Assembly (NCBI GenBank): GCA_029964075.1
Contig: CM057136.1
Location: 11,160,001 to 11,224,000 of the forward strand
Source: Patiria pectinifera
Taxonomy: Eukaryota; Echinodermata; Asteroidea; Valvatida; Asterinidae
Direction: 5' to 3'
Length of the DNA: 64,000 nucleotides
Part shown: piece by piece, positions 9,951 through 20,051 of the stretch
Layout: each line of letters begins with the position of its first letter
Numbering within the stretch: position 1 is the first letter of the stretch
Program-made: the position numbers and the translations under genes
Notes under the pieces: model-generated
The model's database searches: none
Told to the model about the DNA's origin: nothing
Seen by the model: only the letters and a program-made list of their open reading frames with translations

Positions 9951-10660
9951 ATCTACATCCTCAAATACTGAACACTATATTGGAATGCAAGCCTGTACAT
10001 TTTTTGAAATTTTTGTTTTTAAACAAAAATTACAAAAAATGTACGGGCTTGTTGCTCCTCAGTGAGTTTCAATTTTTGGAGGAAAAAACAGATTTCATAT
10101 CTTTCAGTTGATGTGTGTGATAACATTAGATTATATGAATCTTTAAAAGTTGGAGTACATGTAATAGGTAACTTTTGGAGTAATTTCTGTACAAAATTAA
10201 TTTCTGGAGACAACTGTTTTGATTGAAAAACCTTAATTTGCACAGTTTTTACAAAATAAACTGTGTCGATTTGTTGAATAGTCTAAATTTGCGAAAAAAT
10301 CTTGAATTCGACAAAGGAAAGGAAAGACAATTTACTTGTGCCTTATATATATATAGGATCGTAAGCATCCGAGCGGTAAGATACCGCATCAGAAAAATTG
10401 GTTGAATAATTGCAAATAAAATTTGCAGTTTTGTTTTTGTTTTGAATAAACTTAAATCACTAGCTTTTTGTTACGTCATGTTTACAGGCAATTTTATACG
10501 ATGTGCTATATTTGACAGTCTAGGTTTTCAGTTGTTGTTTTATCGTTAGAAAGGTTGCATGCGATTAAAGTGTCAGATTATGAGGAGAACTTGCTTTTGT
10601 GTGCTGATAAGGAAATCAACTGGTTCGTCGATGGTTGTATATGTCGGCTGAAAAGGTGTG
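9951..10660. other. intergenic AT-rich, one hairpin
   Basis: The only structure seen is an inverted repeat at about 9993-10046 (GTACATTTTTTG...CAAAAAATGTAC). Otherwise nothing recognised. Confidence 0.5.
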
Positions 10661-10661
10661 C

Positions 10662-11113
10662 AGACAACTCGACCGTTTGCCAGCTCGACTCGAACCAACT
10701 CGACCGTTTGCCAACTCCTTCGTTGTTCATTTAGATATGCAAGTCGTCTGTTGATACAAATGAGGAATTGGCAAACGATTGGGGAGTCAGGTTGAAGTTA
10801 GCTTTGAAGTAGTTCTTTCCTCGCCTTCCACCGCTGTGAGCCGGGTTCGAATCCCGCCTGGGCCAAAATGTGGATTGGGTTTTCAGTCCCTAATTGATTC
10901 CGTGGGTTTTCCCCCAAGAATATTCTTCTGGCGTTTTCCTCCCACCTTTAAAACTGTAATTTCTTCACATTGTCTTCTCTTTACTGGGCCCCAGGCCCAT
11001 GGGAGACCAGTGGGTTCCTGAATGGGCTACCCAGTTAAAATAAGAATTAAATAAATTTAAAAAAACGGTCGAGTTGGTTAGAGTCGAGTTCGCAAACGGT
11101 CGAGCTGTCTGAC
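10662..11113. mobile_element. inverted-repeat element (AACTCGACCGTTTGCC arms) with SINE inside
   Basis: The left arm repeats ACTCGACCGTTTGCC and CTCGACTCGAACCAA. The right arm, 11066-11113, carries the complement (ACGGTCGAGTTGGTTAGAG, CAAACGGTCGAGCTGTC). A tRNA-derived SINE occupies 10780-11055. Confidence 0.7.
10780..11055 (+). repeat. tRNA-derived SINE
   Basis: A B-box-like GGTTCGAATCC sits at 10847-10857, within GAGCCGGGTTCGAATCCCGC. It is followed by a SINE body (GTGGGTTTTCCCCCAAGAAT, GGCGTTTTCCTCCCACC, CCATGGGAGACC) and an A-rich AATAAATTTAAAAAAA tail. This is typical SINE structure; the family is not named. Confidence 0.65.
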
Positions 11114-12084
11114 GTCTGAAAATTGAGGACATTGAAACAATATCTACATCAATAAAGATGACTCAATCGTTTAACATATAACAGTTAAAAAAATCACTCT
11201 TTCCCCAAAACGTTTACTTTGATTCTTTAATTAATAACATTAATTTTGGAAAGAAGAAGTGAACGAAATGTAAATAAAACCAATTGGATTTGAATTGTGT
11301 CCTTTTGCACTGGTCTCTGTGTGTTGACCTATGTTATTAAAAATATGTTTTGAAGAGTGAAATTTTCTGGATGTATGGAATTTGAAATGAGAGGGGCGGG
11401 GTTGGGGGGGTGGGGTTGGACTATGAAAAATGGATTCTCCATCTGGCAGTTTCAAATATCTTTTTGTCTTACTGTATGAGAATAGAATCTTGGTAGTGAG
11501 CTTTTGGGGCTTTTTAAAGAAGATGTTTGAAAATTCAAGGCCTTTTGTTTAGAGGGGGGGGCGGGGATGATGTTGGCTGGACCATTAATAGATCGAAGCT
11601 AACATCACAATATATGGTGCCCTCATATTAAAAAAATATTGTGACGGATTTATACCAGTGTCCGTCGCCATGTCCCAGTGTTCGGAAAACTTAAAAACCA
11701 TCCAACCCCCCCCCCCTCGCCCCGCCCCTGTCTCTCGTCACTAGACGCTTTCCTGCCGTATAACGCGTGTAACTCAATAGATTTTGACTTCCTTTGAAGT
11801 AAGATCGAACGACTGGAAAAGAGACCATGAACTGCAGGACTGGTTCCGAAGTAAATTTGTATGTAAAAGTTACTGTGCAGATTCTCAGTACTATACTAGT
11901 CTGGTACATAGAAGGAAACGTGCGTACGTTTGATACTATATCGAAAAGGGGACCAGACTAATATGCGCCGATGCATTTTTTTGAGTTTTGGATATGGATG
12001 TCACGCATTGCACGTGGAAACGTCGTCAAACTGACCAGATTTTTGTGTTGAAAGTGCCGAATTTGGAAAGAAATCTGCGGAAAG
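11114..12084. other. intergenic / GTF2H5 5' region
   Basis: No TATA box or repeat is recognised. G-runs lie near 11396-11420 and 11553-11565 and a C-run at 11703-11715. The GTF2H5 5' UTR must lie in the right part, but its start cannot be placed. Confidence 0.45.
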
Positions 12085-12119
12085 ATGGTGAATGTGATCA
12101 AAGGCGTTCTCGTTGAATG
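12085..12119 (+). CDS. GTF2H5: GTF2H5 coding exon 1
   Basis: A 35-base coding exon too short for ordinary ORF finding: ATG GTG AAT GTG ATC AAA and on to GAA TG, followed by GTAAGT at 12120. It was found by searching for the conserved MVNV-KGVL start. The phase matches exon 2 exactly. Confidence 0.93.
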
Positions 12120-15100
12120 GTAAGTAATGAAAAAATGTGTACACTTGGGAAAGAAAAACCGACGTTGAACTTGAAGTTGTTATTCGCTTCGGCATGTTCG
12201 GATGGAAACAGGTCAACTCGTACGCGAACCAACTCGTACGCGAGTCAACTCGTACGCGGATTGGTCAACTCGTACGCGAGTCAACTCGTACGCGAGCCAA
12301 CTCGTACGCGTGCCAACTCGTACGCGAGCCAACTCGTACGCGAACCAACTCGTACGCGAACCAACTCGTACGCGGGCCGTTTTAGGAGTGGTTTCGAGGA
12401 TTGGGTTGGTATGGTTGGGAAGAATTTGGGAATAGTGTGACGGGTAGTCCGTAGTTCAATGTGTGACCGTTGTGTGTGATTGGGAGTGAACCCGTGAATG
12501 ATGATAATAAAGTAACTGATTTTTGTAGTTAGACGAGTGTTGTATCGTTTTGTGCATACCTGTAGCCTTGTCACGTCAAATTTAATTCCATATATTAATG
12601 CAACGATCGATGTACCAGTTGCATTTTTCGTGTTTTTTTAATCAATGTGCCTGTCAGTCAATTAATTGTCACCATTGTCAAACTGACCCAATTGCAACGC
12701 TCTGGACTGCCATGGATCTGTTCTCGCGGTTCGGTGTCCTCAAGAACCGACGGGTTTAGAAGATCAAAAGAGGCGATCAGACTTGTCAACTGCCTGTCAC
12801 TCCACTTTCATTGTGGTTCAACTTTCATTGATCAATTAAAAAGCAGACACGCGGGGACATCCGTAGGCCTAGCAATTTCATTTACAACTGAAATGCTTGG
12901 TATAACCATGGAGGTATAACACATAACACATCAGGGTTCGAAATTAGCGGTATAGCCCGCTAACCAAATGCTTGTCAAAACAGCGGCGGCCGGGGCTAGA
13001 CAAACTATTCCTTAACCAGGCCGGCGTGCGAGTGAAAAGTTATTGGGATACGGCAAAGATCAACGAACAGAAAGAAAAAAAAATCATAACATTCAAAAAG
13101 GAAACCCCTTTGATTTGTGTCTAATTATCAACTGTTTTAAAGGATTAAATTATCTGATCTGTTAATCAAAAATGCCCGTGGGCCAGTAGCCCGGCTGGCT
13201 AGTGAACAAAAGAAGTTGAGGTCGAACCCTGCACATTCCGCCCCAATGTAATTGTTCTCTCTTTTTTTTTAATTATTGTTCTTCCCCAGCCTTCCTTGCC
13301 CTCTCCATTTTCATTTCCTCTCCTTTTTAATTCTATCCTTTGAGCCATTTTAAATCTGTTTGCAGCATAACAAAATATATGATGGCCAGTATTAATTTGG
13401 TGCGATGGTCCGGGATAAAATGGAAAAAACATTGCGCAAGGGACAATCAAGACGTCGGCTCTCCTAGCAGCATGCAGCCATCTGCATGGACCAGCCCTGT
13501 AAACGAGGAAAGCACAACCAACACCAACAAAAAAAACCAAACGGCCCTTTTCAGGGCCAAAAAAACCCACCAAACGGCCCTTTTCAGGGCCACAAAAAAA
13601 AACCGGCCCTTTTCCAAATTTTTAACACCGAACCTAATTTCATCTGTCCATGTGAGCTAAACCAATCGTCTAAACTCACGCGTACGAGTTGGTCCGCGTA
13701 CGAGTTGGTCCGCGTACGAGTCGGTCCGCGTACGAGTCGGTCCGCGTACGAGTCGGTTCGCGTACGAATTGACTCGCGTACGAGTTGGTCGCGTACGAGT
13801 TGGTTCGCGTACGAGTTGACCTGTATTCGTTCGGATCGGCACCTTGCCAACTCGGCACCTGCCAACTCGGCACCTGCCAACTCGGCACCTGCCAACTCGG
13901 CACCTGCCAACTCGGCACCATGGAAATTACATGTATCCTCCAAAACCGCCGCGGGGGGTACGGTACAAGCGAAATGATAGTATGTGCATGCGTACAAGTG
14001 CATGTACCGTACCCCCCCGCGGCGCACTCCGCATGTCTGCATTTTGATGGACGTTTTTGTATTTTATTAGTGTTTTGTGCTGCAGACAATTTTGCGGGCT
14101 TCTACATCTATGAGGCTCCGCTCACGCAGAGCCTCATAGTTCTAGGAGTAGTACCAAATCATTGTGGTAGCATGGGCAGTAAATACGTTTGCATTGTGAT
14201 TTTACAATCATGACAATGCCTTAAAGCTATAGTCCATCATTTGTAATTAGTGCATTTTGTTCGTTTGAAGCAACAAAAGTGTTCAAAATCTAATGAAGGA
14301 TACTGAGCAACTAACCTGATGAAGTATCAGCTAAGCTTCAGCTGTACATTCCGAGAAAAGCAGCATTCTAAGATCTCAATTTCAAATCAAAAGTTACTGA
14401 ATCATGTTTTGAATTGTTTTGAATTGCAGCTATACGCGACGTCGCGCACTGATCCGACCAATTATAACAACCGCGTGCGCGTGTGCGTCGTTCCAATACT
14501 TGTGCGCGCTGCGCTGAATAAAAAACAACTACTAATTTAAATTTTCCTACGGTGCTTCTTAAGAATCACCGTTGGAAATGCCTTCTTTCGTTGATAACTT
14601 CAAAATGATAGCTTCCCAGAAAGAATAATTTCACAGGGAGTTTAGTTCCCTTACTATCTTTCAACCAAGTTTGTTTTTCAACAGTAATTACGCCAGTTAC
14701 TTTTCGGATGGATGCAAATGATGGACTATAGCTTTAACGATAGTATTTGGAAATTGCTTTACGGCTGTCGTAACGATAGCCAATAACAATACTTTTACAT
14801 GTACATGTATATTTAACCAAAAACAAAACAAAATGCAAAATATAAGGAAGTGTATATTTTGCTGGCTTGGTTTAGCCGGCTTTCTTTCACTCAAAATAAA
14901 ATGATATTAAAGAGAAAATACAACATTTGCAAACATGACAAAATTATTAAACTACCCAATTATTTTGAAATACATGTACCTTGCTGGACTCTTAGTGAAT
15001 GACAGTCTTTAGCATCCTGTAAAATCATGGCACCTGAAGTCCTGTCATTTTCAAGAAAAGTGGTATTTTCGTATCAATTTCCAACGCTGGTCGGCTGACC

Positions 15101-15781
15101 AGCGTTGGAAAAAAACTGTTTTTTTCCCTTCTAATACTGCCCCCAATTGACCATATTCAGTTAGTCCGCATTTGTTTGCAATCGATTACACACCTATGAA
15201 CGAATACAAGCCAGCTAGACTGGTTTCCTGACCTTACAATTCCCCAATGTCTGTAAATTGCTCTGTTTCATCTTAAATGGAGTCAGGGAACCAGACAACA
15301 TGAAAATGATTGTTTTTCATGGTTTTTCTAGCAACTACAAACCCTAAAATGTCAAAAACTTCAGTGTAAGAATATTTGCTATATATTACCAACCACCCAA
15401 ATCCTATATTTCTGAAAATTACAGCAAAAGCAAATGATGTATATTCCCTTTTCACGAAGTAGCACTGAAGTGGATTTGGGTGTTACTTGGTGGTGTCGGT
15501 GACAAATTTGTATACAATTCGCTTCATGAATAAAGCTTTCTGCTTAATTTCTGTTTTTCAACGAGGCAGGCATTAATGTGATAACTCTCTCTTCGTACTT
15601 TAGCGATCCCGTCATGAAGCAGTTCCTCCTTCACCTGGACGAGAAGCAGACACTGGGAAGGAGGTTCATCCTTGTAGATCTCGACGGCACGCACCTATTT
15701 ATCGACCAAGAAATAGTGGCCACGCTGAGGGAAAAAATAGACGATCTCATGGATGAACACACATTCTCAGTTTTGAATTAA
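12085..15781 (+). CDS. GTF2H5: TFIIH subunit 5 (TTDA/p8), two coding exons
   Basis: This is the smallest TFIIH core subunit. It stabilises TFIIH and stimulates XPB during nucleotide excision repair and transcription. Exon 1 (12085-12119) encodes MVNVIKGVLVE plus TG of a Cys codon, then donor GTAAGT. Exon 2 (15604-15781) completes TGC and encodes DPVMKQFLLHLDE to HTFSVLN and TAA. The 70-residue product matches vertebrate GTF2H5 (71 residues) end to end, including the invariant N-terminus MVNVxKGVL, the central GRRFILVDLDGTHLFI strand and the C-terminal dimer helix. The 3.5-kb intron holds a Foldback-like element and several MITEs. A damaged tandem copy of the 3' end follows at 15868-16047. Confidence 0.95.
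12213..12375 (+). repeat. 16-bp minisatellite, left arm
   Basis: About ten units of CAACTCGTACGCGARC, with one interruption near 12258. It is the inverse complement of 13678-13820. Confidence 0.9.
13678..13820 (-). repeat. 16-bp minisatellite, right arm
   Basis: About nine units of CGCGTACGAGTYGGTC, the complement of the left-arm unit. It produces spurious ORFs on both strands. Confidence 0.9.
13838..13920 (+). repeat. 15-bp minisatellite
   Basis: Five to six tandem copies of GGCACCTGCCAACTC, directly outside the target duplication of the Foldback-like element. Confidence 0.88.
13949..14031. repeat. inverted repeat / hairpin
   Basis: GCCGCGGGGGGTACGGTAC is inverted as GTACCGTACCCCCCCGCGGC around a loop of about 45 bp. 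Confidence 0.75.
14221..14737 (-). mobile_element. TTAA MITE family 2
   Basis: It runs from TTAA|AGCTATAGTCCATCATTTG to GATGGACTATAGCT|TTAA. The central palindrome near 14540-14575 (GGTGCTTCTTAAGAATCACC) is in reverse orientation relative to the copy at 1542. Confidence 0.87.
14907..15452 (-). mobile_element. TTAA MITE family 1
   Basis: It runs from TTAAAGAGAAAATACAAC to ATGATGTATATTCCCTTTT. A near-perfect palindrome, CCAACGCTGGTCGGCTGACC..., lies at about 15081-15108. It is in the GTF2H5 intron, 150 bp before exon 2. Confidence 0.82.
15604..15781 (+). CDS. GTF2H5: GTF2H5 coding exon 2
   Basis: The acceptor CTTCGTACTTTAG ends at 15603. The first base completes Cys12; then come DPVMKQFLLHLDEKQTLG and on to the TAA at 15779-15781. 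Confidence 0.95.
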
Positions 15782-15867
15782 ACAGTTGTCATCAACTGAG
15801 TGACACATTAGTCGTCATACAGACGAGCACACGGACATCTGGGAAGATTTACGAGAAGTTTTAGTGG

Positions 15868-16047
15868 GATCTCTACAGCACGCACCTATTCATCGACCAA
15901 GAAATAATGGCTACGCTGAGGGAAAAAATAGACGATCTCATGTACATGTATGAAAACACATTCTCAGTTTTGAATTAAACAGTCGTCATCAACTGAGTGA
16001 CGTCCAGTCGTCGTATGGGCGCGTGCGGATATATGGGAAGTTTTACG
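15868..16047 (+). pseudogene. tandem partial duplicate of GTF2H5 exon 2 and 3' UTR
   Basis: It repeats 15677-15855 with an offset of about 191-194 bp and high identity: GATCTC, GCACGCACCTATTCATCGAC, then ACGATCTCATG. It differs by small changes, including a TACATGTA insertion where the gene reads ATGGATGAACAC. There is no splice acceptor or 5' half, so it cannot make TTDA alone. It is a recent local duplication of the terminal exon. Confidence 0.88.
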
Positions 16048-16343
16048 TTGTCGTGTCTAGCACCTAGACCTATTTACTTGAAAGACGAAGGGTCTTGAGT
16101 CTGGAGTGCTGAATGGTAACTCGTAGCAACCGGTGAAAACTGGTGTGCGAAACTGCAAATGAATGATATCACTGGCGGGGATAATGCTGGGTTGCCCTGT
16201 AAGGCACATTCTGGAGGACTGAATAATTTGTGCCAAATTTTGAGGTGGAAACATCAGGGAAAAAACAGCGTTCTTCGTTGGAGTGGCCGTTTTCTGCTGC
16301 AATAGACACAACTTCTTACATGTACATGTATACAGTGACGAGT

Positions 16344-16950
16344 CAATGCCAATGTAAGTTTTTCCTCAAAAATCCTTTACATTTGCTCAAATCTCTGAAA
16401 TGATCACTTGAGGATTATTTATATATTGTGCATCCTAGAGTGTTTCTGGGTTGTTTCCAGAAAAGTCCAATTTTGACCCAAAAATTGATAAAAACGTAAC
16501 CCTTGTGATTTTTTTCCCAATTTTGGCCGAAAAATGAAATTGCTTGAAAATTGCAGGGAAGATGTCTAAGGGCCCTTAAAACACATTCCCTTAAGTTCTC
16601 TTGCCAGACCTGCCATTTTGAAATAGAATTATGAAGTACAGAAATTTTTAAAAATTGCGTGAGATATGCACATGTACATTTTCTTCAAAAATTCTTTATG
16701 TTTGCCCTTCTAAAATGATCATTTGCAGAGTACATGTATTTAAACACGTTCATCATTATAAGATGGACTTTTTACACCGGTGTGCAGGTGTGATATAAGT
16801 TCATCATGCATCCCAAAGTGTTTCTGGGTCGTTCCCAGAAAAGTTGACTTTTGTCCAAAATTTGATAAAAATGTAAGGCTTACCAGGGCCTTGTGATTTG
16901 TTTTTTTTTCATTTTTGGCCGAAAAATGAAATTGCTTAAAAATTGTTCCA
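16344..16950. repeat. two-copy direct repeat
   Basis: Words such as GTGTTTCTGGGT, TTCCCAGAAAAGT, TTGATAAAAATGTAA and TTTTGGCCGAAAAATGAAAT recur in order at about 16440-16560 and 16815-16945. This is a diverged tandem duplication with a period of about 370 bp. Confidence 0.7.
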
Positions 16951-17007
16951 ATACTGTATGTCCCAGTTCAAAGGTAACGTCAGTGTTTATCTTTCTACAT
17001 GTACTTA

Positions 17008-17445
17008 TCTATCCCCCTAACTCCCTAGGCCTTTTTGCTAGGATGCAGCCTCGTTCCTGCAAAATCCTCCAATTGGCCTCAATGAAAAATAGCATATATA
17101 GCCTCAATCCTGCAAATTCCTCCATTATTTCTTGAATATGGTCCGTGGCCGTGGAGGGGTGACCACTGCCTGAATCCTGCAAAATCCTGCGGCAGTGACT
17201 GGCAATATGTTGAGGCTTGGCCAGTGACATCCAGGAGCAGTATGGAGGATTTCAAGCATAATGCACACCTATTTTTACGCATGGCTGAGCAAAAACAACA
17301 CAAGGTCCGGCCCAAGACCTTGACAAAGTGCATCCTACAAAATCAGTAATGCACTTTTGCCATTTATTAAACCTCAATCGTCCAAATTCCTCCACTTTGG
17401 CAAAGAGGATTTTGGAGGATTCGGGGGGGGGGGGTAGGGTAAATA
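17008..17445 (-). mobile_element. TTAA MITE family 5
   Basis: It carries CCCTAACTCCCTAGGCC at its left, repeated complements of GGATTTTGCAGGATTGAGG, and a G-run plus TAGGGTAA at its right. It is close to the copy at 79-497. Confidence 0.75.
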
Positions 17446-17544
17446 CCTCGAGTAGCCCTTAAATAGGGCCTTGTGAAGTTGTGATGGGCAGCTCCTCGTG
17501 TTGGATGTACAATGTACTACATGTAACAATATGACAATTGTTAA

Positions 17545-17580
17545 GCCTTGGCGGAGGTTGTGATCTCCGAGTGCTTTCTA
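17545..17580 (-). repeat. RTE-type LINE 3'-end relic
   Basis: CCTTGGCGGAGGTTGTGATC and CGAGTGCTTTCT are the complement of the conserved words at 63376-63425, typical of RTE-like LINE or SINE tails. Confidence 0.45.
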
Positions 17581-17607
17581 ATTTCATGAATTTCTTTATA
17601 ATTGCAG

Positions 17608-17742
17608 AGGTTTGAGGACCGCATCTTCAAACTCAAGATGCAAGGAGCCTGCATCAGTTGGCACAGCTAGAGCTGACACTGAAGAGGAGTTGCAGAACAC
17701 GCTGCGGTTCTGCCTGCCGGAAGTCATCAGCGTTTGAAAAGG
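17608..17742 (+). other. candidate unassigned exon A
   Basis: Non-repeat sequence between a good acceptor (TTCTTTATAATTGCAG, ending 17607) and a donor-like GTAAAAAG at 17743. Two frames are partly open; one reads FEDRIFKLKMQGAC and another SLHQLAQLELTLKRS to SSAFEK. Only the latter joins in phase to candidate exon B (IDEKAVDQIVNEE). I recognise no protein. It could be a UTR exon, a pseudogene or chance. Confidence 0.3.
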
Positions 17743-17793
17743 TAAAAAGAAATCTCTTCAGAATATGTTATTAGACTGGCAATGCTCATGCTC

Positions 17794-18180
17794 AATAAGC
17801 CATTTGCGTGTTAAATTTGAATAAAATCTGGAACGCTGACTTAATACAATGCTTTGCACGTTTTAACCTAGCATTCTCCCGACCAAAGAGACTGTTACTA
17901 TATCACGTGATTCGGGGCAAGCCTTATGCTAGCAACCCCCAGCTCCGGCATGGTCTGGTGTCTTTGTGCCATTCTCACCCATTGTGAACGATGTATTGGT
18001 GCTGAGCGTCTCTTACGTAACTATGCAAGAGTTTGCCCCGAATCATGTGATTAGCAACAGTGTCTTTGGTCTGGAGAATTCACAGTTAAAATGTGCCAAG
18101 CATTCTGAGCAAGTCATTGTACCAGACGTTTTTCAAATGTAAATCCCAAAGGGTATAGGTTACTCGCAAATGGCTTATTA
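17794..18180. mobile_element. inverted-repeat MITE (AATAAGCCATTTGCG ends)
   Basis: The ends are AATAAGCCATTTGCG and CGCAAATGGCTTATT. Inner arms also pair (ATCACGTGATTCGGGGCAAG with CTTGCCCCGAATCATGTGAT). Confidence 0.82.
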
Positions 18181-18300
18181 AAGCGGCAAGATTTTCAGTC
18201 AAATTCCCAAAGGCACCCTTGATCAGGAGGAAGATATCATGTGACTTTTAAGTGGACACACATTTTGCAAGACGCATTATTCAAAAGTTTTTAAGTATCT

Positions 18301-18791
18301 GGTTTTCACGGCCAATTTCCTAGAATGTTCATTCACTTCTGAAAATCGGTCATTCGTTTTCGTCTGAATGCACGTCGTTAATCCCATTTCAATTCAACGA
18401 AAGTTCAAACGTTTTTATTGTCCGTGCAATCGGTTTTGAGAAACAGACGGCCAATTATGTAACCTGTGCATTCATTTACGCAGGTATTCTTTTTAAAATT
18501 CATTTAAAAGAAACCCCTAATTGTATCTGGTGCCGATGGCATTAAACTTAAAGTGAAATGGAACGGTGAATGTTTGAAATCACCCTCTAAAAGTGAAAAA
18601 GATGTCTTGTAAATGAATCTGAATGGACATAAACGAAAGTGCTGCTCAATCAATTGATGGAACTGAAATGGAATCGAATGCTCTTGTAGCGAAAATGAAG
18701 CGCGTGTTAAGAGCGAATCTCAATTCAGACGAAAACGAATGACAAACTTTCACAAGTGAATGTACATTTTAGGAAATTGGCCAGGAAAACC
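18301..18791. mobile_element. inverted-repeat MITE (GGTTTTC..CGGCCAATTTCCTA ends)
   Basis: The left end is GGTTTTCACGGCCAATTTCC and the right end GGAAATTGGCCAGGAAAACC. Further pairing includes TCATTCGTTTTCGTCTGAAT with its complement near 18725. Confidence 0.8.
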
Positions 18792-18830
18792 TATACCTAT
18801 AACTTAAGTTACTTAAGGCCCCCCCCCCCC

Positions 18831-19178
18831 AAAAGTCTCCGGTTTCTGGTATGGAGCTTGCCCAAAAAGTGGTGCGGCGATGCGGCTTTTTTTTTTTTAC
18901 CTGATTTTTTTGCTTCAAATGTCGGCTGATGACTGCAAATGGTGTCTGACTAAACTTAGTGCAAATATATGGGAGTCCAGAGAGGCCTCATAAAGCTTAT
19001 TCTCGACCATAACCCAATCTAAAAACACGTTAAAATTGTGCAGCAGCAGGATTCCAGTCAAACCAGTGAGTTTGGCGGTTTTGAGACATCATCTTTCATT
19101 GAAAAAAAAACTTTTTCATTTTGCCGACGCGCATGGCTACGGCGACACGTGCGCATACCAGAAACCGGAGACTTTTTT
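18831..19178. mobile_element. inverted-repeat MITE (AAAGTCTCCGGTTTCTGG ends)
   Basis: AAAGTCTCCGGTTTCTGGTA and TACCAGAAACCGGAGACTTT bound about 350 bp with no ORF of note. Confidence 0.83.
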
Positions 19179-19302
19179 TTGGGCCTAACTACACATTGGC
19201 CACATTTTCTTTTGTCAATATCTCAACGGAAAGAGAATAACGTCCAGAAAATTATAGACTTAAAAAAAACAGGTTTTTTTCAGGATATACATGTAAGGAA
19301 TT

Positions 19303-19563
19303 GTCTCAAAAGTCGGAACGCTAAGAACGTTCCACCAGGGAACATCGCCTGTTCCAATCAGGAAAGTACCGTACGTTGTTCTTACTGGCAACAGCCCAGG
19401 AATGCCAGGTGATCCCGCGTTGGAAAGTTGGTCTATGCGCTTGCACGCTTACTCCAGAACGACCAGTGCCAGTTGGATCTGTTGGGAACACGTTGGGAAC
19501 ACGTTGGGAACACGTTGGGAACACACAGTGCTCGACTTTTGGGAACGTTTCGACTTTTAAGAC
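19303..19563. mobile_element. MITE containing an 11-bp tandem repeat
   Basis: The ends GTCTCAAAAGTCGGAACG and CGTTTCGACTTTTAAGAC are inverted repeats. Inside, CACGTTGGGAA is repeated about four times at 19484-19525. Confidence 0.65.
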
Positions 19564-19753
19564 GCGCCCTAACTTGAACCGAAGATAACCAATCAATACT
19601 ACAAGAGCAGAAAAATAAAGAACTAAGCTTTCAGTGCCTAGCATTTGAAGTATCACATGGAAACAAATTTTGTGGCTTTTGTAAAATCACAGTTACCAGA
19701 GATACAGAGAGAATTTTGTTTTGAACGGAACTTTTGTTCCTTTTTCCATTCAG

Positions 19754-19867
19754 ATTGATGAGAAAGCGGTTGATCAGATTGTCAACGAGGAGAGTGAAAA
19801 ACTGGAGAAGAGACTTGGAGAGGGAGCTAACGTGAGCTTGCCAACACCCAGGATTTGCGGAGAATAG
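19754..19867 (+). other. candidate unassigned exon B
   Basis: The acceptor TTCCTTTTTCCATTCAG ends at 19753. The frame IDEKAVDQIVNEESEKLEKR then LGEGAN reaches TAG at 19865-19867, with an alternative donor GTGAGC after GAGAN-like text. It is charged and coiled-coil-like. It may pair with candidate exon A; no family recognised. Confidence 0.35.
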
Positions 19868-20051
19868 AACCGGACTTCGCTGTTTTGGGCAGAGATGTCA
19901 TCAGATCAGTCGCAAGTTAAATCACAAGTCAAGTCAGGAGGACATTGAGCAATAACTCTGTGATGCCTCCGTCATGGTTTCATTGAATATAATTTCATTT
20001 GATTTGAGGCCTGATGACTCTTGGTTGACTTGTCAGTGCTTGTGAGTGACT

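Larger units (their letters stand above)
12204..13828. mobile_element. Foldback-like element with 16-bp tandem arrays as terminal inverted repeats
   Basis: The direct repeat GTTCGGAT at 12196-12203 and 13829-13836 flanks the element as an 8-bp target duplication. The ends read GGAAACAGGTCAACTCGTAC and, inverted, GTACGAGTTGACCTGTATTC. The left end is an array of CAACTCGTACGCGARC units (12213-12375); the right end is the same array inverted (13678-13820). The interior 12376-13677 has no transposase motif (its longest ORF, 12647-12919, matches nothing I know). The layout resembles Drosophila Foldback elements. It sits in the GTF2H5 intron 84 bp after exon 1. Confidence 0.82.

Noticed and set aside
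13486-13977. 163-residue ORF (and overlapping minus-strand ORFs of up to 152 residues)
   Set aside because: Made of the 16-bp and 15-bp minisatellites, open in several frames on both strands; no domain.
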